Part shown: positions 7,277-17,028 of the stretch, piece by piece
How the letters are laid out: the number at the start of each line of letters is the position of its first letter
Position numbering within the stretch: position 1 is the stretch's first letter
Virus record (IMG/VR): IMGVR_UViG_3300014720_002390
Coordinates: 1-29,608 of that record
DNA from: a virus
Length of the DNA: 29,608 nt
Direction: 5' to 3' (one strand)
The notes under the pieces: model-generated
What the model saw: the letters and a program-made list of their open reading frames with translations, nothing else
Databases searched by the model: none
Told to the model about the DNA's origin: nothing
Translations under genes and position numbers: made by a program

Positions 7277-10200
7277 TTATGGAACAAGAACTGTACTAAA
7301 TATCTTGTTCTTTAAGTTACTAACAATATTTGCTAATTGTTGGTCTATATCAAGACTTAAATTAACATTTTTAATAATTCCACCTGATGTTTGTCCAGGT
7401 TTCTTAGTATGGATGATAATGATATTTGTTTCATCTTCCACCTTCTTTGAGAAAACATATCGCTCTACTCTATAAGGAGTACTAGCTGTGACAGCATCAT
7501 TAACCACCCTATCTAAAGTAAATGTTATAGGACTACCAGTTGAATTTACATTAATAATAACATATTCGTTTTCTGGCTTAAATAAAGATGTTGGGGATGT
7601 CGCTGTTTTTTCACCATCAAATCTTACAATATCACCAGGAGATAAAGCAAATGGATATTCTGTTGGTGTGTAAGTATTATATTGTTTTAATAAAGCATCT
7701 ATTGATGCTGAGTTTGAAGTTAAAGAACTTCCTGAATAGAATCCAATGTTGTAAATTTCAGTCATTTTAGCTGAACATGAAACTATTCTTTTATCAGCTG
7801 AATTCACTGTTAAATGTGAGTTAGCTAGTGGATCATTTGCTGTATAAACAAATCCTGGATCAACACCTGATGCTGGACGTACACTAACAATATCTACACC
7901 ATTAACAATAGCTAATCCTCTATCATGTCTATATGATCCAATAGTGTTTGGAGAACCATCTGGTTTTTTGGCTGGAATGAGACAATCAGTATAACTTGGG
8001 TTACCAAGAAATACTCTAATTTTAAGTGTTACTATAACATCAAAAGGTAAATTTTGTCCACCTGGGCTTGTCCAAGTAACATTACCAAATATACTAATCT
8101 CAGACCAAAATAAATGTATTATTATTCTAGTATCCACAGTACGAGTGTAATTACTAGTGTTATAAATAGCATTAGTTGATAAACCAGCTGGAATGAAATA
8201 GTTTTGTTGTAAATTAGCTATTCTCCAAGCTAATGGATAAAATTTAAATCCACTAGCCCAAACTATTTTATTACCCTCTAATGATTTTTGTTGTGATGGA
8301 TTCTGATTATCAAATAAAGATATATTTACTGATCCACTAGTTTGATAAGCATCCGCTCCTTTAAATGTGTTTTGAACTTGGTATAAATTCCAAAACTCAT
8401 TATTTCTAGTAGTTAAATAATCACGTTGAGTTAATTCTGTAAGTGATCCTGAAGCGTCAATTAAATATTTTAAATAGATATTAGTACGCTCAGGAGCAGC
8501 TATAGTTTGAGAACCAGTAGATACAGCCTCATTAAAGTAAGCAAATTTAATTGTGTTCTTATCTATGGCAGCACTTCTTCCAAGTGGTCCAACACCACCA
8601 ATCCAATAATTGTTATCATTAGTATTAAAGAAATTATATTCTAAACTATTTGTTTGAGAACCAAAATATCTTGGTCTAGCGTGACGTTGGTAATTATAAG
8701 TAAAGTCTTGAATTGATGCTGTAGATAATACTTCAACTAATCTACTTCCGCTAGTTATATAGTCAATTCTTTTTAATATGTAAGAGTCTCTAGACCCAGA
8801 CACATTATTTAATAAAGGATAATAATTATGATACCATATTGACTCAGAGTATGAGCAAGTATTTTCAACATTAAATACAGTGAATGGATTTGATTGAGTA
8901 ATAGTTACTTGTAAAGAACTACTTGGTAACTCACCTGTGAAAAAATCTCTAGCATCTGATGTAAATGTAACATCACCTAGTTTACCTGGAATTGTTATAG
9001 GATATAGTGATTGACTATAATCACCACCATTACTAGCACTAATAAAAGCTGTATCAATAGATTGACTATAATCAATATAAGTAAATTGAGGTTCTGGTCT
9101 TAATACAACTGGTCTTTCAAGTAAGTGTGGTTTGATAACAATACCTGTAGATAAATTAGTTCTACCTGGTGTGAAATCTTTTAGTGTTCTAAATAATGAA
9201 TTATGGAAAAAACTAATTAAACGAATATAATCTTTATAATCATATTTGTTGACAAATTTCTTAAAGAAATCAGCTTGTAAAGGTCTTATACCACTATATG
9301 ATCCTGTAGCTGGATTGCCTATAAAACTGTCTAAATCATAAGTAGAACCAAATTGAGCAATGATAGCTCTATCAATCTCGTCTTGTGGAGATAAACTCGC
9401 ATCAAGTATATGAATATCTTTAGTTAATGGAATTGTTGGTTGTAACTCAATACTCTTATTAGGTAATAATTGAGTACCATACTCACTACCACTTATAATC
9501 CTAACTTTATCAGTCACTGGATTAGCATATCCTGAGTTAGCAACATCAGCATAGTATGTTTCAGTAAATGATTCATAATTAACTGTGTTAGTAAAATTAG
9601 AGAATGAAGCTGTCCACTGCTGAATTGATTGATCAGGAGCTACAGAAGCGACACTAGCTGTTAAACTATGATTATATGTGTATAAATTACTACCTAAAGA
9701 AAATCTAGCAGCTAAATCACCAAATGAAGATGTGTAAAAATTACCTTCAATTGATTCAGGATTCAGTACATGAGAATCAAAAGCTGATTCTGATAAGTAA
9801 TTAGACCATAATCTAACATCTTGTAATGAACCTGAGAATGGATAAGAACCACCTCCAAATGTCATTGTGCCTTGACTATACCATAATGAGTTAGAAGCGG
9901 CAGTTGATGTAGTTAAACTAGCACTTGTTTGGTGTCCAACATCTCCCCAAACATTATTTTTAACATAAAAAGTATATGTTTGAGAAGTACTTGTTTGTCC
10001 TATTCTTAAATCAGGGTTTGTTCTTTGTATTAATACACTATACCAATCAGTGTCATTATCTGATCCAGTATGATAAACAGGTATAGTAGATGATGTGATT
10101 GATAATCCACCTAATTTAAATTGGAAATATCCAAAATCACCTGTACTGCCTGAATATATTGAATCATTAGATGCTGTGTTAGCATATAATACATTAAATT

Positions 10201-12181
10201 GAATATTAGAACCACTATAAAATAATGATTGTGTAGCAAAACTTGATGATAATAAATTTGATGCTGTTATAAATGATTTAAATCTAAATTCAATACCATT
10301 AGGAGCTATGTCTGTATAAGTTGTTCTAACAGCACTTTGTGAAGTATAAGTCCAAGGAACACTAACTGTGTTTGAACCAGATACTTGTAAAGTATAAGCA
10401 AATCTATCATATTCATATTCAAATGAAGATGTTACTTTATCAACACCACCATATTCTAAGTATCCCATTATTGTCTCAGGAATACCAAACACAGTATTTA
10501 AGTATTGAATAAAACGAGTTGTACCTTTAGCTTTAAGTAATAAAGGTAAATTATGATATAAACGTTTATAAACTCCTTTTTGTTGATCTTGTCCTGATAA
10601 TTGATAATTAGAAGCACTAATTAGAGTATCATATGAACCAGTCATTGGTAAGTAACTACCATCAGAACTAATACCATATAGATATCTAAATACATTAGCT
10701 CCATCTTCATCAGTATAAACATCAATACCCATTGACTGTAAAGCGAAGTATACTAAGTCTTTAGATATACCTTGGTCTAAAGCATTTTTAGCTTGATATA
10801 AGTCAGTTATAGCTTTAATATGGATCCAAATATCATCAAACATTTGTCCAATTGAAGCTACAAATTTAAATACTAACTCATTGTCAGTATTCTCAGTTAT
10901 ATAACCAGGCATAGCATAAAGCATATAATTCTGGTTATTATCATCATATAATGAAGCTGAATCGTAACTACCACTATACCAAACTTGGGCTTGGGAAGAT
11001 GATACTGAATAGTTTATATATGGTTTAGTTGAATTTTGTTTTGGCCAAGAATATGATCCACTTTCATAATAAAGATATTGTTCCCAACCATCAAAACTTT
11101 GAATAGTTGAGTTTATTTTATTTTGATAAGCTTGGGCATCTAATTGAGCTGTTGGAGAAGTACTAACTGAAGCAGAAGCACTAGCTTCTGTATTCACTTC
11201 TATAGTATCTAGTTTGTATTGAAATCCTTCTAATCTACGAGCAGCAGAAGAGAAATGAACCCAATCTGTATATTCAAAATTAGCATAATCAATATTAATA
11301 GCAAAGTTAGAAGCGCTTAATTGACCAAGTAATTGTTGTAATGGTCCAAAAGCAGCTTGTGAACTAGTAATTTGATTAAAATTATAATATGGTGTAGGTC
11401 CTACTCTTAAATTATCTAAATCTAAATCAAAATTAGCTCCGCGTAAAGTAGGGAAAGTAGCTGGAATTATATCAGGTGTTATTTCAGCACTAAATAATTG
11501 TGGGTTAGCTATCTTATCAACTACAGATAATAAATCATTTACCTTATATTTTATAGGTAATGGATTTAATAGTTTAATTAATACAGTTGGAGCACCTGAT
11601 AAAGCTGATGTTCCTACATTATTAATTGTTGTGATAGAAGATGGACCTAAATCTAATGCTATATTAATAGCTGGTATTAATTGATTTTTACCAAAGTTTA
11701 AATAAAATTCTTTAAAGTAAGGAGTTGATTGAAAATTTCTAATAAACTCATCAGTGTTACTAATAATATTATTATTAGATATATTATTGGTAGATAATCT
11801 AATTTCAGTTCTATTACCAGAAATTTCTTTAATAAATAAACTTGGACTAAAATCTTTAACTATAACAGGTCTTAAAATATTATAAGTTATTCTATAATCA
11901 CCAAATAATATATTAAGATTAGCTAAGTCTTGTTCAGGGCTAAAAACTAATTCCTGAATAGTAACTGGGTCAACTGATGGTTGAAAAATACCAGGAACTG
12001 AATAGTTTTTAAAAGGAACAATAGAGTAAATTATTTTACCAGATGGATCTGATAAATGCATTTCAACATAATCCTCAGGACTACCAAAGTTACGAACCAT
12101 GTCTCTTGTCACAACTAATGGAACCGCGGACCCAGTTAGTATATTGTTAGTAGTTGGTATACTATTTATTCTTATACTCAT
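7277..12181 (-). CDS. Very large tail/baseplate protein with LamG-like domain (1634 aa)
   Basis: The largest gene of the window. The N-terminal third is beta-rich, with DFSPSLFIKEIS and a CP-free Ser/Asn-rich composition. Near residues 530-570 there is the phrase YKRLYHNLPLLLKAKGTTR followed by FIQYLNTVFGIPETI, a helical segment seen in big tail proteins of T4-like phages. Residues roughly 625-815 look like a concanavalin-type LamG sandwich (NGIEFRFKSF at its start, GSLQDVRLWSNYLSESAF at its end), which may bind glycans. The rest is long, Ser/Tyr-rich and without membrane segments. It begins in an ATGA overlap with the 114-aa gene, four genes after the gp6-like wedge gene; by order it stands where T4 has gp7 to gp10, but no direct homology can be claimed. 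It may combine wedge-periphery and lectin functions. Confidence 0.75.
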   Translation of the reverse strand: MSIRINSIPTTNNILTGSAVPLVVTRDMVRNFGSPEDYVEMHLSDPSGKIIYSIVPFKNYSVPGIFQPSVDPVTIQELVFSPEQDLANLNILFGDYRITYNILRPVIVKDFSPSLFIKEISGNRTEIRLSTNNISNNNIISNTDEFIRNFQSTPYFKEFYLNFGKNQLIPAINIALDLGPSSITTINNVGTSALSGAPTVLIKLLNPLPIKYKVNDLLSVVDKIANPQLFSAEITPDIIPATFPTLRGANFDLDLDNLRVGPTPYYNFNQITSSQAAFGPLQQLLGQLSASNFAINIDYANFEYTDWVHFSSAARRLEGFQYKLDTIEVNTEASASASVSTSPTAQLDAQAYQNKINSTIQSFDGWEQYLYYESGSYSWPKQNSTKPYINYSVSSSQAQVWYSGSYDSASLYDDNNQNYMLYAMPGYITENTDNELVFKFVASIGQMFDDIWIHIKAITDLYQAKNALDQGISKDLVYFALQSMGIDVYTDEDGANVFRYLYGISSDGSYLPMTGSYDTLISASNYQLSGQDQQKGVYKRLYHNLPLLLKAKGTTRFIQYLNTVFGIPETIMGYLEYGGVDKVTSSFEYEYDRFAYTLQVSGSNTVSVPWTYTSQSAVRTTYTDIAPNGIEFRFKSFITASNLLSSSFATQSLFYSGSNIQFNVLYANTASNDSIYSGSTGDFGYFQFKLGGLSITSSTIPVYHTGSDNDTDWYSVLIQRTNPDLRIGQTSTSQTYTFYVKNNVWGDVGHQTSASLTTSTAASNSLWYSQGTMTFGGGSYPFSGSLQDVRLWSNYLSESAFDSHVLNPESIEGNFYTSSFGDLAARFSLGSNLYTYNHSLTASVASVAPDQSIQQWTASFSNFTNTVNYESFTETYYADVANSGYANPVTDKVRIISGSEYGTQLLPNKSIELQPTIPLTKDIHILDASLSPQDEIDRAIIAQFGSTYDLDSFIGNPATGSYSGIRPLQADFFKKFVNKYDYKDYIRLISFFHNSLFRTLKDFTPGRTNLSTGIVIKPHLLERPVVLRPEPQFTYIDYSQSIDTAFISASNGGDYSQSLYPITIPGKLGDVTFTSDARDFFTGELPSSSLQVTITQSNPFTVFNVENTCSYSESIWYHNYYPLLNNVSGSRDSYILKRIDYITSGSRLVEVLSTASIQDFTYNYQRHARPRYFGSQTNSLEYNFFNTNDNNYWIGGVGPLGRSAAIDKNTIKFAYFNEAVSTGSQTIAAPERTNIYLKYLIDASGSLTELTQRDYLTTRNNEFWNLYQVQNTFKGADAYQTSGSVNISLFDNQNPSQQKSLEGNKIVWASGFKFYPLAWRIANLQQNYFIPAGLSTNAIYNTSNYTRTVDTRIIIHLFWSEISIFGNVTWTSPGGQNLPFDVIVTLKIRVFLGNPSYTDCLIPAKKPDGSPNTIGSYRHDRGLAIVNGVDIVSVRPASGVDPGFVYTANDPLANSHLTVNSADKRIVSCSAKMTEIYNIGFYSGSSLTSNSASIDALLKQYNTYTPTEYPFALSPGDIVRFDGEKTATSPTSLFKPENEYVIINVNSTGSPITFTLDRVVNDAVTASTPYRVERYVFSKKVEDETNIIIIHTKKPGQTSGGIIKNVNLSLDIDQQLANIVSNLKNKIFSTVLVP

Positions 12182-12522
12182 ATTAATGATCCTGTGTCAA
12201 TTTGAGAAGCTAATAAAATTTGATTTTTTAAATCAATATTTTCTTGTCTTAAGTTAGAAATTTCTGTTGTTAAGTCTTCTAAAGATACACCTAAGTATTC
12301 TAAACTTCTAGTTGATAATCCTAAATGAGAATTATCTGAACCAGAAAGAGGAATATCGTAAAATAAAGTATCGTATAATTCAAAAAAATCAGTCACACTT
12401 GTCTCTGCCTCAGCTGGTTGGTCATTTCTAGATTGGGCTAGTTGAGAAAATTGGGTGTTAATAACATTTTCAAATTGGCCTCTAGAATAAATACGTTTTT
12501 GTATATTAACTTGTTCAGCCAT
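12178..12522 (-). CDS. Small virion-associated protein (hypothetical)
   Basis: A 114-aa protein with no recognised domain. It has a polar N-terminus (IQKRIYSRGQFENVIN), a central acidic/aromatic segment (TDFFELYDTLFYDIP), and a C-terminal helix with heptad-like spacing (LEDLTTEISNLRQENIDLK) that may form a coiled coil. Its start overlaps the stop of the DNRLRE-like gene by one base (TAATG) and its stop overlaps the start of the 1634-aa gene (ATGA). It is therefore co-translated with both and may be an assembly partner or small baseplate component. Function unknown. Confidence 0.6.
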   Translation of the reverse strand: MAEQVNIQKRIYSRGQFENVINTQFSQLAQSRNDQPAEAETSVTDFFELYDTLFYDIPLSGSDNSHLGLSTRSLEYLGVSLEDLTTEISNLRQENIDLKNQILLASQIDTGSLI

Positions 12523-13616
12523 TATTCAACTGTTTGTGAAATTTTAAAGTAATAATCATCATCAAAAATATAAGTACCACCATCAATAACAGATTTAACT
12601 TGTATTTTATAATAACGGTCTGGTTCTAAACCATTCATATATAGTCTAAAATAACTACTAGTCACATCAGCGCTTAATTTAGTAGCTACATCATCAAAAT
12701 CAATTACTTTAAGATTTGATTGTAAATCTATAATTGAATAGTAAGAAGCAGTTGGTAGTAATTTATTATATTTATAAAGAGTAGAAGTAGCATACACACG
12801 TTGAGGATATTTTTCTCTAGCATATACTCTAAATTTCACATACTCAGTATCATAAAATATATTCTTATTATTACCAATAGCTATATTAATTTCTTCATTA
12901 GGTATAAATGGGGTTGATCCAGTATTAAATGTACTATCATCCCATTTAAACTCCAAACAAGGAGGATAAATTGTGTTAGTATCTCTTGAAAAGAAATTAA
13001 ATGTGTAAATATAATTTGGATTAAATTCTAATGAACCTGATGTTCTAATCACAAATCCATAGTTAGGAATAGTACTACTATACCAATTTTGAACAAATGG
13101 TGTTACATTAACATTGATATCTTTGGTTGAAAAATAATCAAAAGATTGAGTAACAGCTGAAGATGTATACCAGTTAGCACCACCAATACTATCAGCAAAA
13201 TAAGATCCAGTCACACCAGCTGGAAAACCAGATGATGACCAAACGTTAGTTTGATTAGCGCCAGCATATTTCCATCCTGCTCCATCTGTAGATTCAGGGA
13301 CATTATTAAAACGTCCTGTACCCATATCCCAATTCTGATAAATTGGATTAAAAATTAATGAGAATTGAGTTGGAATACTTTCAATATTAGCGTTGTATAA
13401 TTTCAAAGATGCTGTATAACTATTACCTGATTTTGAAATAGCATCAGATATATCAGCATTATCAAATTGAATTAAAACACGACTTGTTGATGACGAGTCA
13501 TATAGATAAGGAGCATTTTTAGACAAATCCAATATGGAGTCTAATCCTGCGTTTAGATCACTATAATCTGTGTAGATTGTAGTATCTTTTGATGGAAATA
13601 TTTTGTAAACACCCAT
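12522..13616 (-). CDS. Virion protein with DNRLRE-like beta domain
   Basis: A 364-aa protein. The first 230 residues resemble the DNRLRE/TGF-propeptide-like beta-sandwich found in cell-surface and phage proteins: an early DTTIYTDYSD segment, RVLIQFD (about 66-72), a DINVNVTPFVQNWYSS strand-helix pair and a closing FFSRDTNTIYPPCLEFKWD. The remaining 130 residues are another beta-rich region ending in YYKIQVKSV...YYFKIS, perhaps an immunoglobulin-like fold. No signal peptide, so export is not by Sec and virion incorporation is the simplest reading. It precedes the 114-aa and 1634-aa genes, with which it overlaps, and follows the GH19 lysin. A baseplate-peripheral or adhesion role is likely but not proven. 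Confidence 0.68.
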   Translation of the reverse strand: MGVYKIFPSKDTTIYTDYSDLNAGLDSILDLSKNAPYLYDSSSTSRVLIQFDNADISDAISKSGNSYTASLKLYNANIESIPTQFSLIFNPIYQNWDMGTGRFNNVPESTDGAGWKYAGANQTNVWSSSGFPAGVTGSYFADSIGGANWYTSSAVTQSFDYFSTKDINVNVTPFVQNWYSSTIPNYGFVIRTSGSLEFNPNYIYTFNFFSRDTNTIYPPCLEFKWDDSTFNTGSTPFIPNEEINIAIGNNKNIFYDTEYVKFRVYAREKYPQRVYATSTLYKYNKLLPTASYYSIIDLQSNLKVIDFDDVATKLSADVTSSYFRLYMNGLEPDRYYKIQVKSVIDGGTYIFDDDYYFKISQTVE

Positions 13617-13636
13617 TTATAATAGTATTATTCTAG

Positions 13637-13645
13637 TATAAATAT
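13637..13645 (-). promoter_or_regulatory. ATATTTATA element
   Basis: Located in the 45-base gap between the GH19 lysin gene and the DNRLRE-like gene, 20 bases before the latter's ATG, in the context CCATATTTATA shared with the copy at 21620-21628. Confidence 0.4.
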
Positions 13646-13661
13646 GGGCTAAGTATAGAAA

Positions 13662-14255
13662 TTACTTCAATAAGTCGTAGTATTCCTTAAAGTGTTTCTG
13701 GCGATCAGCTAAACCAATTGTACCTCCATTAACACATTTAGTAACAGATAATACAGTTGCGTCAGAAGCATCAGCACATCTTTTTAAACAGTTCTTGCTA
13801 AAGAACCAAGCGGCTGATAATAATGGATATTTTGTAGCTACTAAATCTGGAGTAGTACAAATATCAACACCAATTGCTTTGCCAAAAGCTGTATAATTAT
13901 CTTTACCAGTTAATTGAATATAGCCACGGCCACGGAATTTAAAGCCATCACCTGATGCTTCATCACCATTTCCCATACGACCACCATAAACACGATTAGC
14001 GATTTTTTCTGGTTTACGTTGATATTGTTCAGCTAATACAGGGGTAGGAAAATATTTTTTAAATATACCTTGTAATCCTTTAGCACTATAATTTAAATTT
14101 TCATTTACAACTCTAAAACCACCTGATTCATGTCCACATTGGGCTAAGAAATGAGCTAACTTAGTAGCTGTATCAATTTTAAATTTTTCCATTACTTCAG
14201 GAATCTGAGTAATTACTGATTCTGGTATGTGTCCTTTTAATTTGCTTAAGTCCAT
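13662..14255 (-). CDS. GH19 endolysin/muramidase (chitinase-type)
   Basis: A 197-aa protein that is a complete glycoside hydrolase family 19 domain and nothing else. HFLAQCGHESGGF (35-47) holds the probable catalytic Glu at 43, FRGRGYIQLTG is at 107-117, and a C-terminal NGG(T/x)xGLxDRxxHF pattern is near 175-190. In phages GH19 enzymes cleave the glycan strand of peptidoglycan, usually as endolysins. There is no signal peptide or anchor, so it would need a holin, or would act as a virion-borne lysin. It sits inside the baseplate gene run, between the gp6-like gene and the DNRLRE-like gene, which would suit late expression. No obvious holin is adjacent. Confidence 0.92.
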   Translation of the reverse strand: MDLSKLKGHIPESVITQIPEVMEKFKIDTATKLAHFLAQCGHESGGFRVVNENLNYSAKGLQGIFKKYFPTPVLAEQYQRKPEKIANRVYGGRMGNGDEASGDGFKFRGRGYIQLTGKDNYTAFGKAIGVDICTTPDLVATKYPLLSAAWFFSKNCLKRCADASDATVLSVTKCVNGGTIGLADRQKHFKEYYDLLK

Positions 14256-14265
14256 ATTTTTTAGT

Positions 14266-16137
14266 TTAATAAGTTGTTACTTTACCATAAATATCAGTGT
14301 TAGGATATCTTACTTCAAATATACATGGATCAAGTGAAGGATAAATAACACCTTGTTTTGTAGCGGAAACTATATTATATGAATAAGGAGAGTAATTACC
14401 TCCTGATAAATTTTCTACATCAACATCTAATACAGATTGTACTCCTTTAACAGCGCCAATAGTATTATAAATGTCTGATAATATAATTGGTTGGTTAATT
14501 TGCCATTTAGAAGTATCAAAATAATCTTTTAATATGTTAATACATTTAGTTAATACTTCTTGTGAATTATAAGCTGGTAAAACTGAGATGTCAAAGTTAA
14601 TTTTAATATTAACATAATAAGCATCTTTAATTAAAACAGCATCACTCATCATTTTATTATATGATAAGTATGTTTTTAAGTTTTGTTTAACAACATTAGA
14701 CGCTCTAGTTAATTTACCATCAATATTAGTTGATAGAACATAAACTGATAAAGCTAATGGGTTATTATTTATAAAATTCTGTTTATCAGTATCATTGGCT
14801 ACTAAATAATCTTGTGTCACATAAGCTTTACTTATATAACCAAACTTAGCAGGCATAGATAAAGTACGAACTAAATAGTCAGCTTTAGTAACATTTCTAT
14901 TTTGAGTTGGAAAATTAGCTAATGCTTGTAAACGAATTTGTTCTGTTGATTCACCTGGTCCACCACCTGATGATGGTTGATCATTATTGAATCTAATAGA
15001 ACCTGACACTACATTAACTATTGATTGATTTAAGTTATATGTGTCAATAGATGTTACAACAATATCTGTTAAACCAATATCATCTGTTGGTAAGTTAGCT
15101 TCAATACCTCCACCTACTAAATACTGAACTGTTAAAGTAGTATTTGAAGGGGCGACACCATATTGATTTGTATATTGGAAGTTAGATGGATCATAAGACA
15201 TAAACATTTTATCAATACCATCTACTATTCCTAAACCAACATTATCAGGATTTGGAATAATAACTTCATCTGGGGATGATGTTACACCACTACCAAATTC
15301 TAAAGTTAAATTATTATCATCATCAAAACGAGTAACAAAACGTCTATCTACTTTTTTAGTGCGTAATAAGAAACGAGCACTATCATCACTATAATAATTA
15401 GGTTCATTTATAGGTAAATTAAGTGACTCATCAAATATTGTATCTTGAGCTAAATAAGGTACTTCGTACCATGTATTATCATCACTATCTATTACTTGAA
15501 CTACTTCAATAATATTTGAATCACTAATTGTCACAGTTGGAAACTGTTCTGGAGTTGTAAATGAAAATTGAGTTGTTTTGATTTGTCCTGATATTGCTTC
15601 TACTTGTTTTTTAAGTAAATAATATTGAACATTATTAGTTCCTGTATAGTATTGATACACAGTAATATCAGTTGGATCAAATGAAGATGAGAAAGAGAAA
15701 TCAACTACATCTTGAGTAATAAATGTTATACCTGGATTTGATATAGATTTAACAGAGGCATTTTTTTCAACTCGTAATGTATAACGCCAATCTGGGTTGT
15801 AGTTTGGAGCTCCATCAGATGGTACTAATTGATAAACACTCAATACAGCTGAAGACGCTGTTGTTATTTTAGGTCTATAACCTAAAGCATAAGCTAGAGC
15901 AATAATATTTTTTCTTTCTTGAGCGTATAATAATAATGTTTCTTGTAACTGAGTGTCAGTGTAAAATGATAAAATATCTCCTACATAAGCAGCCATTTCA
16001 ATGAACATATTACCAGGAGCAGATGGACTGAAATCCATATAACTGTTCTGGAAGTAAGTTCTAGCATAATTGATTAAGTCCTGTTTTAAGGTACTAAAAT
16101 CTTTATCATAATATTTTATATCAGGTACGTTTGCCAT
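14266..16137 (-). CDS. 6: Baseplate wedge protein, gp6/baseplate-J family
   Basis: A 623-aa protein close in length to T4 gp6 (about 660 aa). The N-terminus is characteristic: a DxKYYDKDFSTLKQDLINY segment, then DFSPSAPGNMFIEMAAYVGD and ILSFYTDTQLQETLL, then YALGYRPKITTAS. The C-terminal third has the J-type pattern with ADYLVRTLSMP and KINFDISVLPAYNSQEVL. gp6 dimers form the inner ring of the baseplate that joins the wedges and holds the structure before sheath contraction. The gp25 gene lies immediately upstream, as in T4-like phages. Four bases separate them, so they are probably produced together. Confidence 0.93.
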   Translation of the reverse strand: MANVPDIKYYDKDFSTLKQDLINYARTYFQNSYMDFSPSAPGNMFIEMAAYVGDILSFYTDTQLQETLLLYAQERKNIIALAYALGYRPKITTASSAVLSVYQLVPSDGAPNYNPDWRYTLRVEKNASVKSISNPGITFITQDVVDFSFSSSFDPTDITVYQYYTGTNNVQYYLLKKQVEAISGQIKTTQFSFTTPEQFPTVTISDSNIIEVVQVIDSDDNTWYEVPYLAQDTIFDESLNLPINEPNYYSDDSARFLLRTKKVDRRFVTRFDDDNNLTLEFGSGVTSSPDEVIIPNPDNVGLGIVDGIDKMFMSYDPSNFQYTNQYGVAPSNTTLTVQYLVGGGIEANLPTDDIGLTDIVVTSIDTYNLNQSIVNVVSGSIRFNNDQPSSGGGPGESTEQIRLQALANFPTQNRNVTKADYLVRTLSMPAKFGYISKAYVTQDYLVANDTDKQNFINNNPLALSVYVLSTNIDGKLTRASNVVKQNLKTYLSYNKMMSDAVLIKDAYYVNIKINFDISVLPAYNSQEVLTKCINILKDYFDTSKWQINQPIILSDIYNTIGAVKGVQSVLDVDVENLSGGNYSPYSYNIVSATKQGVIYPSLDPCIFEVRYPNTDIYGKVTTY

Positions 16138-16140
16138 TTA

Positions 16141-16560
16141 TTATTGAGTTAGATCTTGAGTTGAAACATTTATTACTAGGTTATCATCTTGATTATTTAT
16201 TGAATAATCTAAAACTATATTCACTACATTTTGATCAGAAAATTTTTTAACAGTTATGTTTCTAATAATAATATTAGGTACATAAGCATATATTTCTTGT
16301 TCTAATCTAGCGGCTATAGAATCAAAAGTTGTGTCTGGTTCAAATAAAGAAGCCCTTAAATTCCCACCAAATGTTGGATCAAAAAAACGCTCACCTTTAT
16401 CTGTTAATATATAATTAACTAAGTTAGATTTAACTTGTTCTTTAGTTGTTGTTGTAGTATTAAAAACACTAGTATCATTATTAAATAAGATACTAATTCC
16501 AATACCTCGTTTTTGTCCGACGTCTAAAGGATTAAGAGTATATGTTGGTCTTCTTAACAT
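16141..16560 (-). CDS. 25: Baseplate wedge protein gp25 (GPW/gp25 family)
   Basis: A 139-aa member of the GPW/gp25 family. The family hallmark NYILTDKGERFFDPTFGGNL lies at about 50-69, where the acidic/Arg and FG positions are kept, and the tail has a beta strand with VVNIVLDYSINN. gp25 forms part of the wedge core together with gp6 and gp53 and is the nucleation point of the sheath in contractile systems. The start overlaps the stop of the 150-aa gene upstream (TAATG) and the gp6-like gene follows directly, so gene order supports the call. Confidence 0.95.
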   Translation of the reverse strand: MLRRPTYTLNPLDVGQKRGIGISILFNNDTSVFNTTTTTKEQVKSNLVNYILTDKGERFFDPTFGGNLRASLFEPDTTFDSIAARLEQEIYAYVPNIIIRNITVKKFSDQNVVNIVLDYSINNQDDNLVINVSTQDLTQ

Positions 16561-17012
16561 TAGATTTTACCGTCTTGTTTTAATTTTCCCATTAACGCAC
16601 TAAAATCAGGTACAACATCAATCCTAACAGCATTAATGTCTCCAGCTGGTCTAGTATTAGCTAACATAGCATCAACACTATCAACTACAACTGGTTGAGC
16701 ACCTCCAAAGCCTATGGCGTTACCTGAAGTCATCTCGGCTACTGAGCGCCATTCACCTGATTGGGCTGTTTGGTTTAAAATCTCGTTCAAAACATTATCG
16801 CTAGTGAACACAGTTGATTTAACAGGCTGTGTAGGTTTGGCAGGTTTTATAGATTCAACCATGGAATTTTTCACAGTAGTTTTTTTGGCCTCTGCCACCA
16901 CTGGCTTAGGGTCTGGTGCCTCAAGCAATATTCCAAGCTCTTCCCTTACAACAGCTTGTACCTCTTCGCGTATAACCTTGCGTAATAATTTTATAAATGT
17001 ATCGGCTTTCAT
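16560..17012 (-). CDS. Hypothetical coiled-coil/disordered virion-block protein
   Basis: A 150-aa protein of unknown function. The first 30 residues form a charged amphipathic helix (FIKLLRKVIREEVQAVVREE), followed by a Lys/Pro/Val/Thr-rich probably disordered linker (35-67) and a C-terminal part with SVAEMTSGNAIGFGG and DFSALMGKLKQ. It lies directly before gp25 and its stop overlaps the gp25 start. Layout, a helix plus flexible arm, suggests an assembly or connector role, but I recognise no family by name. Confidence 0.6.
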   Translation of the reverse strand: MKADTFIKLLRKVIREEVQAVVREELGILLEAPDPKPVVAEAKKTTVKNSMVESIKPAKPTQPVKSTVFTSDNVLNEILNQTAQSGEWRSVAEMTSGNAIGFGGAQPVVVDSVDAMLANTRPAGDINAVRIDVVPDFSALMGKLKQDGKI

Positions 17013-17015
17013 GTC

Positions 17016-17024
17016 TATAAATAT
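17016..17024 (-). promoter_or_regulatory. ATATTTATA element close to start codon
   Basis: The element ends only three bases before the ATG of the 150-aa gene. A promoter with a normal start point would not leave room for a leader here, so this copy favours a translation-initiation role or a leaderless transcript. Confidence 0.3.
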
Positions 17025-17028
17025 TTTA

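Noticed and set aside
7488-7770. Two overlapping plus-strand open frames inside the 1634-aa gene
   Set aside because: Short, without initiation context, and opposite a long well-supported gene.
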